Shown: one piece after another, positions 1-8,107 of the stretch
Position numbering within the stretch: position 1 is the first letter of the stretch
Layout of the letters: each line of letters opens with the position of its first letter
Assembly (NCBI RefSeq): GCF_026250525.1
Contig: NZ_CP111049.1
Coordinates: 1 to 64,000 of the forward strand
DNA length: 64,000 bases
Reading direction: 5' to 3'
Source of the DNA: Chondrinema litorale
GTDB taxonomy: Bacteria > Bacteroidota > Bacteroidia > Cytophagales > Flammeovirgaceae
Program-made: the position numbers and the translations under genes
The notes under the pieces: generated by a model
What the model was told of the DNA's origin: nothing
The model's database searches: none
The model's input: the letters and a program-made list of their open reading frames with translations, nothing else

Positions 1-1554
1 TACCGTTAAGGTGATAGCTTCTCCTTCACAATAAGTGCCGCCGGATACTTCTGGTGGCGCTGGGGATGGATTCACCAACACACTTGCACTTGCTAATGCT
101 CCTTCGCAACCAGTTTCAATATCAGAAGCAGTTACATAAACAGTAGCTGTACCCTCATTATCAAATTGATAAGTAAGTTGTCTACCATCTTTATAATCTT
201 CATCTGGAATTAATTCATTTTGTTTATTTGCATCAGAATACCACTTGTAGGTATATTCTCCATCTAATACCGCATTGAAAGTGACTGTCTCACCAATACA
301 AATTTCATCTGTTCTTTGATTAACTTGTGGGGTACCGGGCAAATAGTTTACATAAATAGTCACTATTTTCCCCTCACTACTATAGCATCCATTTTCAGAT
401 ACAGCATATACTATATATTGATATTCTCCTACTGCAAGATCTTCTAATGTAATCGATTCCCCTGTTTCTTCTAATGCCGCATTGGTGGCAGCTTGCCTAT
501 AAGTAACCGCATCTACATATTCGTACCACTCGTAAGTTAAATTTGTATTCGCTCGTTCAATTGATAATGTGACATCCCCCGGTCCACATATTGATACTTC
601 TTCTTCAACTACATTTGGTGTAGCAGGTATAGCGCCAATAGTGATTGTTCTTTCATCTGTGTCTGTACATACATATTCACCTGCATCATAACTAATTTCT
701 AAAGTCAATGTATAAGTGCCAGGATCTATTCCATCTAAATAGAGCTCATTAATATCAATATTATCTTGTACAGTGGTATTATCACTAGTCCATCTCCAAT
801 TTATATTAGAACCTTCAGTAATTCTATTGCCATTAATCGTCGGATAGTCAGTTGAAGGCATTGTATTTAAATCTAAACTACTGTAATCACCTTCACAGAA
901 AGCAATATCTCCTCCTGCATAAGCTTCTGGAGCATCAACAATGTATACTATTCTTGTATCAGAGTTACAGCGACCTCCATAATAATATTGTAAAGTGTAT
1001 TGTCCTGTTGGCAAACCTTCAATATTAACTTCACCTGATTCCTGATTTATTAATCCATTATATTTCTCACTGTTTTCATCATTTATAAAAAACCAAGTTC
1101 CGTTCCCATCATATTTAGGAAAAACATCTTCGGTATACAGTTGGAAACTCGTTAGATTATTACAAATTAATAGTGTTCCTCCAGCGTCAATATTAAGGCC
1201 AGCAATCGGTTCTGAAACTACAAGAGTAATAGTTAAGGTTTCTCCTGTTGGTGTATAGGTGATTTTAAATTCATTTTCACCTAAAAAATTACTAGTTATA
1301 GTGAAAACGGTACCATCTACATTAGGCCCTTCAACTAATATAGTTTCGGAACTTCCTAAAGTTACATACTCTTCAAAATCTATTGATTGTAAGTTAGTAC
1401 ATATTTCAACCCTTGCTTCTGTTAAGCCTTCTATACTTTGTCCTTCAATTGATCCTTCAAATGCAAAATCTGGCCGTACCTGAGAGAAAGCCTGTTGGGA
1501 AAAGTGCAGGCAGAAATATGCCGCGAAAAGAAATAGGTAATTTATCTTCTTCAT
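1..1554 (-). CDS. Large secreted Ig-like repeat protein, 5' part (runs off left edge)
   Basis: An open frame of 518 codons starts at the ATG at 1554-1552 and leaves the window with no stop. The first ~25 residues (MKKINYLFLFAAYFCLHFSQ, then QAFSQ) form a signal peptide. The rest is a string of ~80-100-residue beta-sandwich modules with Ig/SprB-like signatures, such as CxGExVTFNAVLxGEYTYKWY and CEGxAITLTV, typical of Bacteroidota adhesins exported by the T9SS. Paired cysteines recur once per module. It lies 44 nt downstream of the barrel gene 1599-2204 and is probably cotranscribed with it. Such proteins usually end in a C-terminal sorting domain, which would lie outside this window. The export route is inferred from family; the ligand is unknown. 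Confidence 0.85.
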   Translation of the reverse strand, partial: MKKINYLFLFAAYFCLHFSQQAFSQVRPDFAFEGSIEGQSIEGLTEARVEICTNLQSIDFEEYVTLGSSETILVEGPNVDGTVFTITSNFLGENEFKITYTPTGETLTITLVVSEPIAGLNIDAGGTLLICNNLTSFQLYTEDVFPKYDGNGTWFFINDENSEKYNGLINQESGEVNIEGLPTGQYTLQYYYGGRCNSDTRIVYIVDAPEAYAGGDIAFCEGDYSSLDLNTMPSTDYPTINGNRITEGSNINWRWTSDNTTVQDNIDINELYLDGIDPGTYTLTLEISYDAGEYVCTDTDERTITIGAIPATPNVVEEEVSICGPGDVTLSIERANTNLTYEWYEYVDAVTYRQAATNAALEETGESITLEDLAVGEYQYIVYAVSENGCYSSEGKIVTIYVNYLPGTPQVNQRTDEICIGETVTFNAVLDGEYTYKWYSDANKQNELIPDEDYKDGRQLTYQFDNEGTATVYVTASDIETGCEGALASASVLVNPSPAPPEVSGGTYCEGEAITLTV

Positions 1555-1598
1555 CTCGTTACAGTAAAAAATATGAGGTAATCTATTTGTACAGCTTG

Positions 1599-2204
1599 TT
1601 ACTGCTTAAATGTATATTTAAAGGCGTATTTGAGTCCTACTCCAGCAAAGTAGCGCTCACTCCCAAAACCACCATCTTGAATGAAGTACCTTTGGTTGGC
1701 AAAGGCCAATAGAGCAATACGTTTACCCACAAAAAATTTGGCTTCTCCACCTCCTAAAACACCGAAATTCCAGCCATTAAAGTCACTAAAATCGTGATCT
1801 ATTTGTGTCTGAAGGTCTTCGTAGATGTCATCGTAAACGGCGGTGCCACCACCTGTAAGATAGAGATGAAAGATATTCCCAATAGAAATCAACTTGTAGT
1901 TGAGAGAAAGATCACCATAAATAGCTGCGTAATCTAAGCCACGAATTGTGGCAAATTCATACATACCACCAACTTTAAAAAAGGTAGATTCTCCGAGATA
2001 GGCACTTCCATAAACAGAAATGAACTGAGTTTCTTCTCCAATACCAACTCCAACTTCTGCACCCTGGGTAAAAATTCCATCCCAGTATACTTTGCCGACA
2101 TTTTTAAAATAGTCTTCGGCACCTTTGTAGTTGTTATCGTTTTGTGCTAATAAAAATGAGGTTGAAAAAATGAAAATCAGGCTTAGTAAAAGTCTACGAT
2201 TCAT
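1599..2204 (-). CDS. Small outer-membrane beta-barrel protein, function unknown
   Basis: The protein has 201 residues, with a signal peptide at 1-20 (ending LLAQ). Alternating hydrophobic/aromatic strands follow (FISVYGSAYLG, FKVGGMYEF, YGDLSLNYKLI, HLYLTGGG, GVGLKYAF), ending in an aromatic residue pattern typical of an 8-10-strand outer-membrane barrel. In size and in its final strands it resembles the TraO-type barrels of Bacteroides conjugative elements, but no other transfer genes are nearby, so this is only fold-level similarity. It is the first gene of a probable two-gene unit with the Ig-like protein at 1-1554. A barrel paired with a giant surface protein suggests, without proving, a role in anchoring or assembling that protein. 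Confidence 0.7.
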   Translation of the reverse strand: MNRRLLLSLIFIFSTSFLLAQNDNNYKGAEDYFKNVGKVYWDGIFTQGAEVGVGIGEETQFISVYGSAYLGESTFFKVGGMYEFATIRGLDYAAIYGDLSLNYKLISIGNIFHLYLTGGGTAVYDDIYEDLQTQIDHDFSDFNGWNFGVLGGGEAKFFVGKRIALLAFANQRYFIQDGGFGSERYFAGVGLKYAFKYTFKQ

Positions 2205-2465
2205 TTACTATAAATTTATCTTCTAATAGTTTTAAGTAAATTGCTTTACTGCTAGTTGAGTTAGTATTAAGAAATTTCAGAAACGTAGATAGGATTACAA
2301 AAGAATAATCTGTAGTATGTTATATTTTAAAAACTTTTTCAATTATATAAAATATATGCCATAAGGTAACCCATTTTCTGTGATTTTACTGTTAATTTTT
2401 TGCATATTTTCTTTATCAATCAATTTACAGTAACTTTACCTTTACTTTTTTTAGGTTAATCAGAT

Positions 2466-3236
2466 TTATTCTAACTCCGGTTTATCTTTCTCTCCAAGGC
2501 TCTTCGTAGACTTTTTTAAGTCTTCTTCTGGGGCTATATCTTCGGGTTTGTGTTTAGTTTTGTCCGTAATTACATCACGGATGGTGCTGTTATTTTCTTG
2601 ATGTTTTTCTGAGATGGGTTCTTCACCTTCTAAATCAAGATCGTTTACATTTTGGTTGGTTAACTCTGCAGCAAAGCCTTTTCCGTGCAACAAGAGTGCA
2701 TTCATATAATCATCGGCATCTTCCTTTTTATCTATTTTATATACACCGTGTATGTCCTTATTATCAAAAAGGGCATCGTCTCCTTTTTTCAATACTCTTT
2801 TATAGCCATCTTGATCAACTCCACGCTCTTTTATATTATCATACAATCTGTTTTGAGACTCTTTTAGTTTTCTATGGGCAGCCAACCTTTTATTGGTTTT
2901 TTCATCTAAAGCTCTGCTTCCAACATTTGCCAACCAAAGCTTAAACGGTTCTGCTTTTGACGACGGTACTGATTGAATGATACGCAATAAACCCTCTTTC
3001 TCTGCAAATTCTACTTGGTAAGTTCTTTTGTTTGGAGCCTCGTAGGGCAACTTTTTACAAAATGTAAAAAGTTCTACTCCTTTTTTACTCTCTCTTTTTT
3101 TTAGGTTAGACCAATACACATTCGGATTATTACTTTCTGTAAGAACTTTAATCACATCGATTACAGCAAAGTACCATACATTATCTAACAATACCGATCT
3201 TATTTCTTCCGTATCAAAAAGTTTAACTTCGTTCAT
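2466..3236 (-). CDS. Bro-N domain protein (DinD/phage-antirepressor-like)
   Basis: The protein has 256 residues. Residues ~1-115 match the Bro-N fold: an opening KLFDTEEIRSV segment, WYFAVIDVIKVL, then NPNVYWSNLKKR, a GLLRIIQSVPSSKAEPFKLW helix and a conserved WLANVG turn. Bro-N is a DNA-binding domain found in phage antirepressors and in the chromosomal DNA-damage-inducible protein D. The middle part (residues ~125-195, with KGDDALF and MNALLLHGKGFAAEL) resembles the DinD-type C-terminus. The last ~50 residues are charged, low-complexity Lys/Glu sequence and probably disordered. No phage structural genes are near, so this is more likely a resident chromosomal gene than part of a prophage. 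A palindrome and a -7-like element lie just upstream. Its target is unknown. Confidence 0.8.
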   Translation of the reverse strand: MNEVKLFDTEEIRSVLLDNVWYFAVIDVIKVLTESNNPNVYWSNLKKRESKKGVELFTFCKKLPYEAPNKRTYQVEFAEKEGLLRIIQSVPSSKAEPFKLWLANVGSRALDEKTNKRLAAHRKLKESQNRLYDNIKERGVDQDGYKRVLKKGDDALFDNKDIHGVYKIDKKEDADDYMNALLLHGKGFAAELTNQNVNDLDLEGEEPISEKHQENNSTIRDVITDKTKHKPEDIAPEEDLKKSTKSLGEKDKPELE

Positions 3237-3316
3237 TCGATATATTTTTATTCTTTTATTAGGATGGACGATAAAAAAACATCATATATATTATAAGGAA
3301 TTAATCTCAAAAACAA

Positions 3317-3331
3317 TTGCTTACTAAGCAA
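3317..3331. promoter_or_regulatory. Palindrome TTGCTT-act-AAGCAA, candidate operator
   Basis: A perfect 6+6 bp inverted repeat with a 3-nt centre lies between the divergent Bro-N gene (start 3236) and msrA (start 3414). Seven nucleotides beyond it, on the minus strand, is TACATTTG, which matches the Bacteroidota -7 consensus TAnnTTTG, so the palindrome would overlap the start of Bro-N transcription. Autoregulation by the Bro-N protein is an inference. Confidence 0.35.
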
Positions 3332-3337
3332 GTTCTG

Positions 3338-3345
3338 CAAATGTA
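3338..3345 (-). promoter_or_regulatory. Candidate -7 promoter element (TACATTTG)
   Basis: This is a full match to the Bacteroidota sigma-A -7 consensus TAnnTTTG, read on the minus strand ~100 nt upstream of the Bro-N gene start. No convincing TTTG/TTG -33 partner is visible, so this is tentative. Confidence 0.3.
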
Positions 3346-3413
3346 AAATTAAAAGAACTTTAAACAGATTGATTGGTTAGAACTATATAACATTAATAGA
3401 AATATATAATACA

Positions 3414-3962
3414 ATGGAGAATCACAAATACGAGATTGCTACACTTGGAGGTGGTTGTTTCTGGTGTACAGAAGCAGTTTATCAGGATATAAAAGGTGTA
3501 GAATCTGTAATCTCTGGATATTCAGGAGGACAAATTAAAAACCCTGCATATCGTGAAGTATGTTCTGGCAGAACAGGACATGCAGAAGTAATACAAATCA
3601 CATTCGATCCATCTATTATAAGTTACGAAGATATACTGGAAATTTTTTGGCATGTGCACGATCCTACAACCTTAAACAGACAAGGTAACGATGTAGGAAC
3701 TCAATATCGCTCTGTAGTATATTATCATGATGACAAACAGAAAGAAATTGCTGAAAAATCTAAAGCTGAAACGGATGCTAGTAGTTTATGGGAAGACCCA
3801 ATAGTGACTGAAATAAGTCCCTTTGATGTGTTTTATGAAGCAGAAGAATACCATCAAAATTATTATAAAAACAATTCTGTACAACCCTATTGTACATATG
3901 TAATTACTCCTAAAATGAAAAAGTTTAAAAAACAGTTTGGTGAGAAACTATTAAAGGAGTAA
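3414..3962 (+). CDS. msrA: Peptide-methionine (S)-S-oxide reductase MsrA
   Basis: MsrA reduces methionine-S-sulfoxide in oxidised proteins and free methionine, with thioredoxin as electron donor. The hallmark GGCFWC motif places the catalytic cysteine at residue 15. The family blocks GYSGG, FDPSIISYEDILEIFWHVHDPT, GNDVGTQYRS and AEEYHQNYY follow. A further cysteine near the C-terminus (QPYCTY) may be the resolving cysteine. At 182 residues it is the normal length for an MsrA without a fused MsrB domain. It has no signal peptide, so it is cytoplasmic. It stands alone, divergent from the Bro-N gene, and is followed by a strong terminator. Confidence 0.97.
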   Translation: MENHKYEIATLGGGCFWCTEAVYQDIKGVESVISGYSGGQIKNPAYREVCSGRTGHAEVIQITFDPSIISYEDILEIFWHVHDPTTLNRQGNDVGTQYRSVVYYHDDKQKEIAEKSKAETDASSLWEDPIVTEISPFDVFYEAEEYHQNYYKNNSVQPYCTYVITPKMKKFKKQFGEKLLKE

Positions 3963-3989
3963 TTACTTAAAGAGTAAATAAATCTCGCG

Positions 3990-4030
3990 AAATTGTTGGT
4001 AGAGCACTGTGCTTTGCCAACAATTTTTTT
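3990..4030 (+). terminator. Intrinsic terminator of msrA
   Basis: A 10-bp perfect stem (AAATTGTTGG paired with CCAACAATTT at 4017-4026) is followed by a run of seven T at 4024-4030. There is no matching A-run on the other side, so it works in the plus direction. It ends exactly at the stop of the convergent gene 4031-4924. Confidence 0.85.
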
Positions 4031-4924
4031 CTAGATGCTTTGAAGCAGCACCAACCATGCTTCTTTTGTTTTGCCCTCGTCTAATAATTCTCTTGCTTCT
4101 TGATGTAAATGGTGCTGCATAGAGGGCTCATCATTCACAAATCTTTTTCTAAACTCAAGCATTGCAGCAGTTTGACTATAAGTTTTTACTTCTTCCTCAG
4201 TAGGTAGCACAGCAATATTTCCCAACCTACCTAAATGGTTACCTGTTAAAACCATACTGTTTCTAACACTCTCGGGAATTTGGTCAACCCCTATACCTAT
4301 TTCTCTCAAAGGTTTGGGAATTTCAAACAAGGCTTCACCTTGCGCTCTACAATACCAATTACCTCCCATGCGAGCGACTGCATCTAATTTAAAAGGATCT
4401 ACTTTGCCCTGTTTATCAAAAATCTTCTCTTGAAAATGCGCCATTACTACTTCACAAATAATTAAATTACCTGCTCCCCCCTCTTCTCCTAAAGAAATAA
4501 TATCGTTCACTTTACATTCGAAAGCAGCCGGAGCTTCGCCAACTCTTGGAGGTTTTACTTTCACGGAATCAACTTGTTGTAAACCCGATTTTTCAAATTC
4601 GTTAATCCCTTTCTGATACTCTGTTGAACTTAAAGACATCTGCTCAACAATTGCATAATTCACTACATTTATTACCACTTCTGGTACTTCTTTTAGGTTT
4701 TCGAGTGTATGCTTGGTCGTATTATCTCTTACTCTTCGAGATGAAGAAAAAACCAAAACAGGTGGATTAGAGCTAAAGGCATTAAAAAAACTAAATGGGC
4801 TTAAATTTACATTACCTGCTTTGTCGATAGTACTTGCAAAAGCAATGGGTCTTGGAGCTACAACACCCAACATATAAGAATGGAAAGCAGCAGTATTTAA
4901 TGAGGTAGGATCGATTGTTTTCAT
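4031..4924 (-). CDS. Flavin-reductase-like FMN-binding split-barrel protein in the tyrosine catabolism locus
   Basis: The protein has 297 residues. Residues ~10-200 form a flavin reductase-like split barrel: VVAPRPIAFASTID, NLSPFSFFNAFSSNPPVLVFS, TLENLKEVPEVVINVVN and GEAPAAFECKVNDI, then NWYCRAQ and a helical C-terminal extension of ~90 residues. Such proteins bind FMN and often reduce flavin with NAD(P)H or supply it to monooxygenases. It follows fahA after a hairpin, so it is either read through or separately transcribed. Its position as last gene of the homogentisate pathway suggests a pathway role, but none is established. No maleylacetoacetate isomerase gene is seen here. The FMN fold is fairly sure; the substrate is unknown. 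Confidence 0.8.
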   Translation of the reverse strand: MKTIDPTSLNTAAFHSYMLGVVAPRPIAFASTIDKAGNVNLSPFSFFNAFSSNPPVLVFSSSRRVRDNTTKHTLENLKEVPEVVINVVNYAIVEQMSLSSTEYQKGINEFEKSGLQQVDSVKVKPPRVGEAPAAFECKVNDIISLGEEGGAGNLIICEVVMAHFQEKIFDKQGKVDPFKLDAVARMGGNWYCRAQGEALFEIPKPLREIGIGVDQIPESVRNSMVLTGNHLGRLGNIAVLPTEEEVKTYSQTAAMLEFRKRFVNDEPSMQHHLHQEARELLDEGKTKEAWLVLLQSI

Positions 4925-4969
4925 GAGAAAGCGTATAAATAAATTAAAAAGTAATTCTTATTAAAGAAA

Positions 4970-4994
4970 AAACCCGGAATGAACAACCGGGTTT
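4970..4994 (-). terminator. Terminator downstream of fahA
   Basis: An 8-bp perfect stem (AAACCCGG / CCGGGTTT) with a 9-nt loop is followed, on the minus strand, by a T-rich tract (TTTTTCTTTA). It sits 21 nt after the fahA stop and before the split-barrel gene, so it should reduce or block read-through. Confidence 0.7.
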
Positions 4995-5015
4995 CTAAAA
5001 AAGTGAAAAAATTAC

Positions 5016-6266
5016 TTAATGATGCTCGGTAATAATGGCAGGTAATAACTGACTTCTTACTTCGCCAAAGCCAACACGAATACCATTTTTCTCTGCAAAA
5101 CCACGCATAATTACTGTATCGTAATCTTCTAGAAAGGTTCTTTCAACACCATAATCGAGTTTGAGTTTTTCTTTGCCGCCCCAAGAGAGTTCCAACATAG
5201 AACCTAAAGAATCTGCTTCTTTGCCGCTAATAGTTCCTGAAGCTATTAAATCTCCTACATTTATCTTGCAACCATTTACTGTATGATGTGCCAATTGCTG
5301 GCTCATGTTCCAATACAAATGCTTAAAGTTAGATTGGCATAGTTGATATTCTTTATCGGTGTTGCATTGGATTGATACTTCCAGATTAATATCGAAAGTC
5401 TTTTTTCGACTAGATTTAAGATAATTTAAAGGTTCTGGTTCTTGCGTTGGGCATTCTGTGCGGAAAGGTTCTAGCGCTTCTAAGGTGACAATCCAAGGAG
5501 AAATAGAAGAAGCAAAGTTTTTACCTAAGAATGGCCCTAAAGGAACATACTCCCATTTTTGAATATCTCTGGCAGACCAATCATTAAACAAGACCATTCC
5601 AAAAATATACTTTTCCGCTTCAGCTACACTTACTGCATGTCCCATCTCGGTTGTCTCACCTACCACAAATGCTGTTTCGAGTTCAAAATCCATCCGGTTA
5701 GAAGGACCGAAAACTGGTTTTTCTGCATCTTTAGGCATTGTTTGGCCTTGCGGGCGATGAATGTCTGTACCAGAAACCACAATAGTAGATGACCTACCAT
5801 GATATGCCACAGGCAAATGTTTCCAGTTAGGCAATAATGGATTATCTGGTCTAAACATCTTGCCCACGTTTGAAGCATGCTCAATACTAGAATAGAAGTC
5901 TGTATAATCTCCTATTCGGATGGGTAATAACATCTGCGTTCCCTCAATAGGTTGCAATACAGTATCCTGATGTGCTCTTAGTCGATCATTACCTTCTAAT
6001 AGCAATTCAGTTAAAACATGCCGAGTTCGCGCCCACACTGGCCTTCCTAAAGCAATAAAATCGTTTAAATATTTGCTTCTAAAAACTTCTTTTGGTGCAT
6101 CTGTACTATCTAGCAAACCTAATGAAGCAGTTTCTGCCATATCTATAATATACTCTCCAATGGCTACACCAACTCTCGGTTCTCCAGTAGGATGCATAAA
6201 AACACCAAAAGGAAGGTTGTAAATAGTAAAGTCGCAGTTCTCGGGTATGTTAATCCATGATTGCAT
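5016..6266 (-). CDS. fahA: Fumarylacetoacetase
   Basis: This is the last step of tyrosine and homogentisate degradation: hydrolysis of fumarylacetoacetate to fumarate and acetoacetate. The 416 residues match the full-length family. The N-terminal beta-domain contains FGVFMHPTGEPRVGVAIGE. The catalytic domain starts at DFYSSIEHASNVGKMFRP (residue ~125) and continues with LPVAYHGRSSTIVVSGT, DFELETAFVVG (metal-binding acidic residues), FNDWSARDIQKWEYVPLGPFLGKNF, and the late GDLIASGTISG loop. It is cytoplasmic. It lies 28 nt after the marR stop and is probably cotranscribed with that regulator, whose promoter carries the putative operator at 6753-6766. Confidence 0.97.
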   Translation of the reverse strand: MQSWINIPENCDFTIYNLPFGVFMHPTGEPRVGVAIGEYIIDMAETASLGLLDSTDAPKEVFRSKYLNDFIALGRPVWARTRHVLTELLLEGNDRLRAHQDTVLQPIEGTQMLLPIRIGDYTDFYSSIEHASNVGKMFRPDNPLLPNWKHLPVAYHGRSSTIVVSGTDIHRPQGQTMPKDAEKPVFGPSNRMDFELETAFVVGETTEMGHAVSVAEAEKYIFGMVLFNDWSARDIQKWEYVPLGPFLGKNFASSISPWIVTLEALEPFRTECPTQEPEPLNYLKSSRKKTFDINLEVSIQCNTDKEYQLCQSNFKHLYWNMSQQLAHHTVNGCKINVGDLIASGTISGKEADSLGSMLELSWGGKEKLKLDYGVERTFLEDYDTVIMRGFAEKNGIRVGFGEVRSQLLPAIITEHH

Positions 6267-6294
6267 ACAGGTAAGGGGTTAAGTTATCAGTTAA

Positions 6295-6729
6295 TTAAAA
6301 GTTATGATATATCTTATCAAGTATATACATCAGGTTTCTGTAATCATCATCTGTTAAACCTTCCCAACCAATTTTCCTAACAGCATATACTTCTGGTAAA
6401 GCCTTGTCTATAATTTCATGCCCTTGTTCGGTGAGCATAATTTGGAACCTACGTCTATCGCTGGCATCCATTACGCGTGTAGTATAGCCTTTTTTACACA
6501 ACAAATCTATGATTCTTGTCACTGTTGGGGCATCTTTATAGGTACACTCTGCCAATTCGTTCTGGCTCAGTCCATTTCTATTATTTAACTGATCGAGAAT
6601 TACCCATTGGTCTACAGTTATATCCAAATTTGCTTCAACAAATCTTCGCTGTAGATTCTGTCTAATCTTTTTAATAGTTCGCTCAATGAGGAACCCAAAG
6701 TGCTTGTGTTCTTTGTATCTGACTGCCAA
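6295..6729 (-). CDS. MarR-family transcriptional regulator, probable regulator of tyrosine catabolism
   Basis: The 144 residues form a complete winged-helix MarR protein: dimerisation helix 1 (residues ~5-35), helix-turn-helix ITVDQWVILDQLNNRNGLSQNELAECTYKDAPTVTRIIDLL presented by its typical positions (~38-80), and a wing with DASDRRRFQIMLTEQG at ~92-107. The DxRxR wing signature is intact. It sits upstream of fahA in the same transcription unit and downstream of hmgA-hppD. Matching palindromes in front of this gene and of hmgA make it the natural candidate for the pathway repressor. The effector could be homogentisate or another pathway aromatic, by analogy with HmgR-type regulators; this is an inference. 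Confidence 0.9.
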   Translation of the reverse strand: MAVRYKEHKHFGFLIERTIKKIRQNLQRRFVEANLDITVDQWVILDQLNNRNGLSQNELAECTYKDAPTVTRIIDLLCKKGYTTRVMDASDRRRFQIMLTEQGHEIIDKALPEVYAVRKIGWEGLTDDDYRNLMYILDKIYHNF

Positions 6730-6752
6730 TTTAATTTATTTAATGTTAAATA

Positions 6753-6766
6753 ATTAGTACACTAAC
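6753..6766. promoter_or_regulatory. Candidate MarR operator upstream of marR-fahA
   Basis: ATTAGTACACTAAC contains the dyad TTAGT-AC-ACTAA, 24-37 nt upstream of the marR start. It matches the palindrome upstream of hmgA (9332-9345) at 12 of 14 positions, under the shared consensus TTWGTAYACTAA. The spacing suits autorepression. Confidence 0.6.
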
Positions 6767-6891
6767 AATTGAAATTATAAAAATACCTTTATTGTAATAT
6801 TAATCAAACATTAGCTGGCATAAATAAAGCAAATTATATATTCACAAAAAATTGCTAAACTAAATAAAAGGCTAAAATTCTATAGAAAAAG

Positions 6892-6917
6892 AACTACTGG
6901 CGAGCTAACCAGTAGTT
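6892..6917 (-). terminator. Terminator of the hmgA-hppD operon
   Basis: A 9-bp perfect stem (AACTACTGG / CCAGTAGTT) with an 8-nt loop is followed on the minus strand by CTTTTTC. It lies 20 nt beyond the hppD stop and separates hmgA-hppD from marR-fahA. Confidence 0.8.
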
Positions 6918-6936
6918 AAATATTTGCCTATACAGG

Positions 6937-8073
6937 TTAGAGTGTACCCCTTAGTTCTTGTTCTCTTTCTATTGCTTCAAAAAGAGCCTTAAAGTTTCCC
7001 TTACCAAAAGATTTAGCCCCTTTCCGTTCGATGATCTCAAAAAACATAGTTGGCCTTGGCTCTAGTGGTTTGGTAAAAATTTGTAAGAGATATCCTTCAT
7101 CATCTCTATCTACCAAAATTCCCAAATCTTTGAGTGGTTTTAAATCTTCATCTATTTCTCCTACCCGATCTAGCAAATCGTCGTAATATGTACCCGGAAC
7201 TCTCAAAAATTCAACACCTCTAGCTCTCAGCTCTGTTACCGTTTCAATAATATTATCCGTAGCAATGGCTAAATGCTGTACCCCTGCACCATTGTAAAAA
7301 TCCAAGAACTCTTCTACCTGAGATTTTTTAACTCCATCAGCAGGTTCGTTAATCGGAAACTTAATTCTACCATTGCCATTACTCATTACCTTACTCATTA
7401 AAGCAGTGTAATCTGTAGAAATATCTTTGTCATCAAAAGAAACTAATTGAGTAAAGCCCATAGTTTTGGCATAAAAATTCACCCATCTGTTCATCTCACC
7501 CCAACCAACATTACCCACCATATGATCGATGTATTTTAGACCAGTAGAAGTTGGATTGTAACCTGTTTCCCATCTTTTGAAACCTGGCATAAAAACTCCG
7601 TGGTAATCTTTTCTTTCTATAAAAATATGCACCGTTTCTCCATAGGTGTAAATGCCCGAACAAACAACTTCACCAAATTCATCTTTGAGCACTTCGGGTT
7701 CTAAGTAGGGCTTCGCTCCTCTCTTTACAGTTTCATGAAAAGCCTGTTCTGCATCGTCTACCCATAGTGCTACTGTTTTTACGCCATCTCCTTTTTCGTC
7801 TATATGTTTACCTATGGCAGTTCCTTTTTTTAGTGGGCTGGTAAGCACCAACCTAATTTTATCTTGCTGCAAAACATAAGAAACATAATCTTTTTCACCA
7901 GTCTCAAGACCCCGATATGCCAGTGACTGAAAGCCAAAAGCAGTTTTATAATAATGAGCAGCTTGTAAAGCATTACTCACATAGAATTCTACATAGTCGG
8001 TGCCATTTAACGGCAGAAAATCTTTCGCTTCGGGAAAAATCTTCTCTATTGTTGCTGTTGATTCGAGTGACAT
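6937..8073 (-). CDS. hppD: 4-hydroxyphenylpyruvate dioxygenase
   Basis: HppD converts 4-hydroxyphenylpyruvate to homogentisate using Fe(II) and O2. Two vicinal-oxygen-chelate halves are present. The iron ligands are visible: His in YIDHMVGNV, His in GVQHLAIATDN, and Glu in MFFEIIERKG near the C-terminus, with KPLEPRPTMFFE and GFGKGNF-like C-terminal sequence (SFGKGNFKALFEAIE). I chose the start MSLESTATIEK at 8073. The frame is open upstream to 8148, but that would overlap hmgA by 41 nt and add a non-family N-terminus, whereas 8073 leaves a 34-nt gap. The protein has 378 residues, normal for the family. It is cotranscribed with hmgA. Confidence 0.97.
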   Translation of the reverse strand: MSLESTATIEKIFPEAKDFLPLNGTDYVEFYVSNALQAAHYYKTAFGFQSLAYRGLETGEKDYVSYVLQQDKIRLVLTSPLKKGTAIGKHIDEKGDGVKTVALWVDDAEQAFHETVKRGAKPYLEPEVLKDEFGEVVCSGIYTYGETVHIFIERKDYHGVFMPGFKRWETGYNPTSTGLKYIDHMVGNVGWGEMNRWVNFYAKTMGFTQLVSFDDKDISTDYTALMSKVMSNGNGRIKFPINEPADGVKKSQVEEFLDFYNGAGVQHLAIATDNIIETVTELRARGVEFLRVPGTYYDDLLDRVGEIDEDLKPLKDLGILVDRDDEGYLLQIFTKPLEPRPTMFFEIIERKGAKSFGKGNFKALFEAIEREQELRGTL

Positions 8074-8107
8074 ATTGCTAATGTTTATTGGTTTTCTAAT
8101 GAATAAA

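Noticed and set aside
1599..2204. Assignment of the small barrel as conjugative TraO
   Set aside because: Only fold-level resemblance; no other conjugation genes are present.
2685..2944. Overlapping plus-strand frames inside the Bro-N gene
   Set aside because: Antisense shadows of the Bro-N gene with no protein-like pattern.
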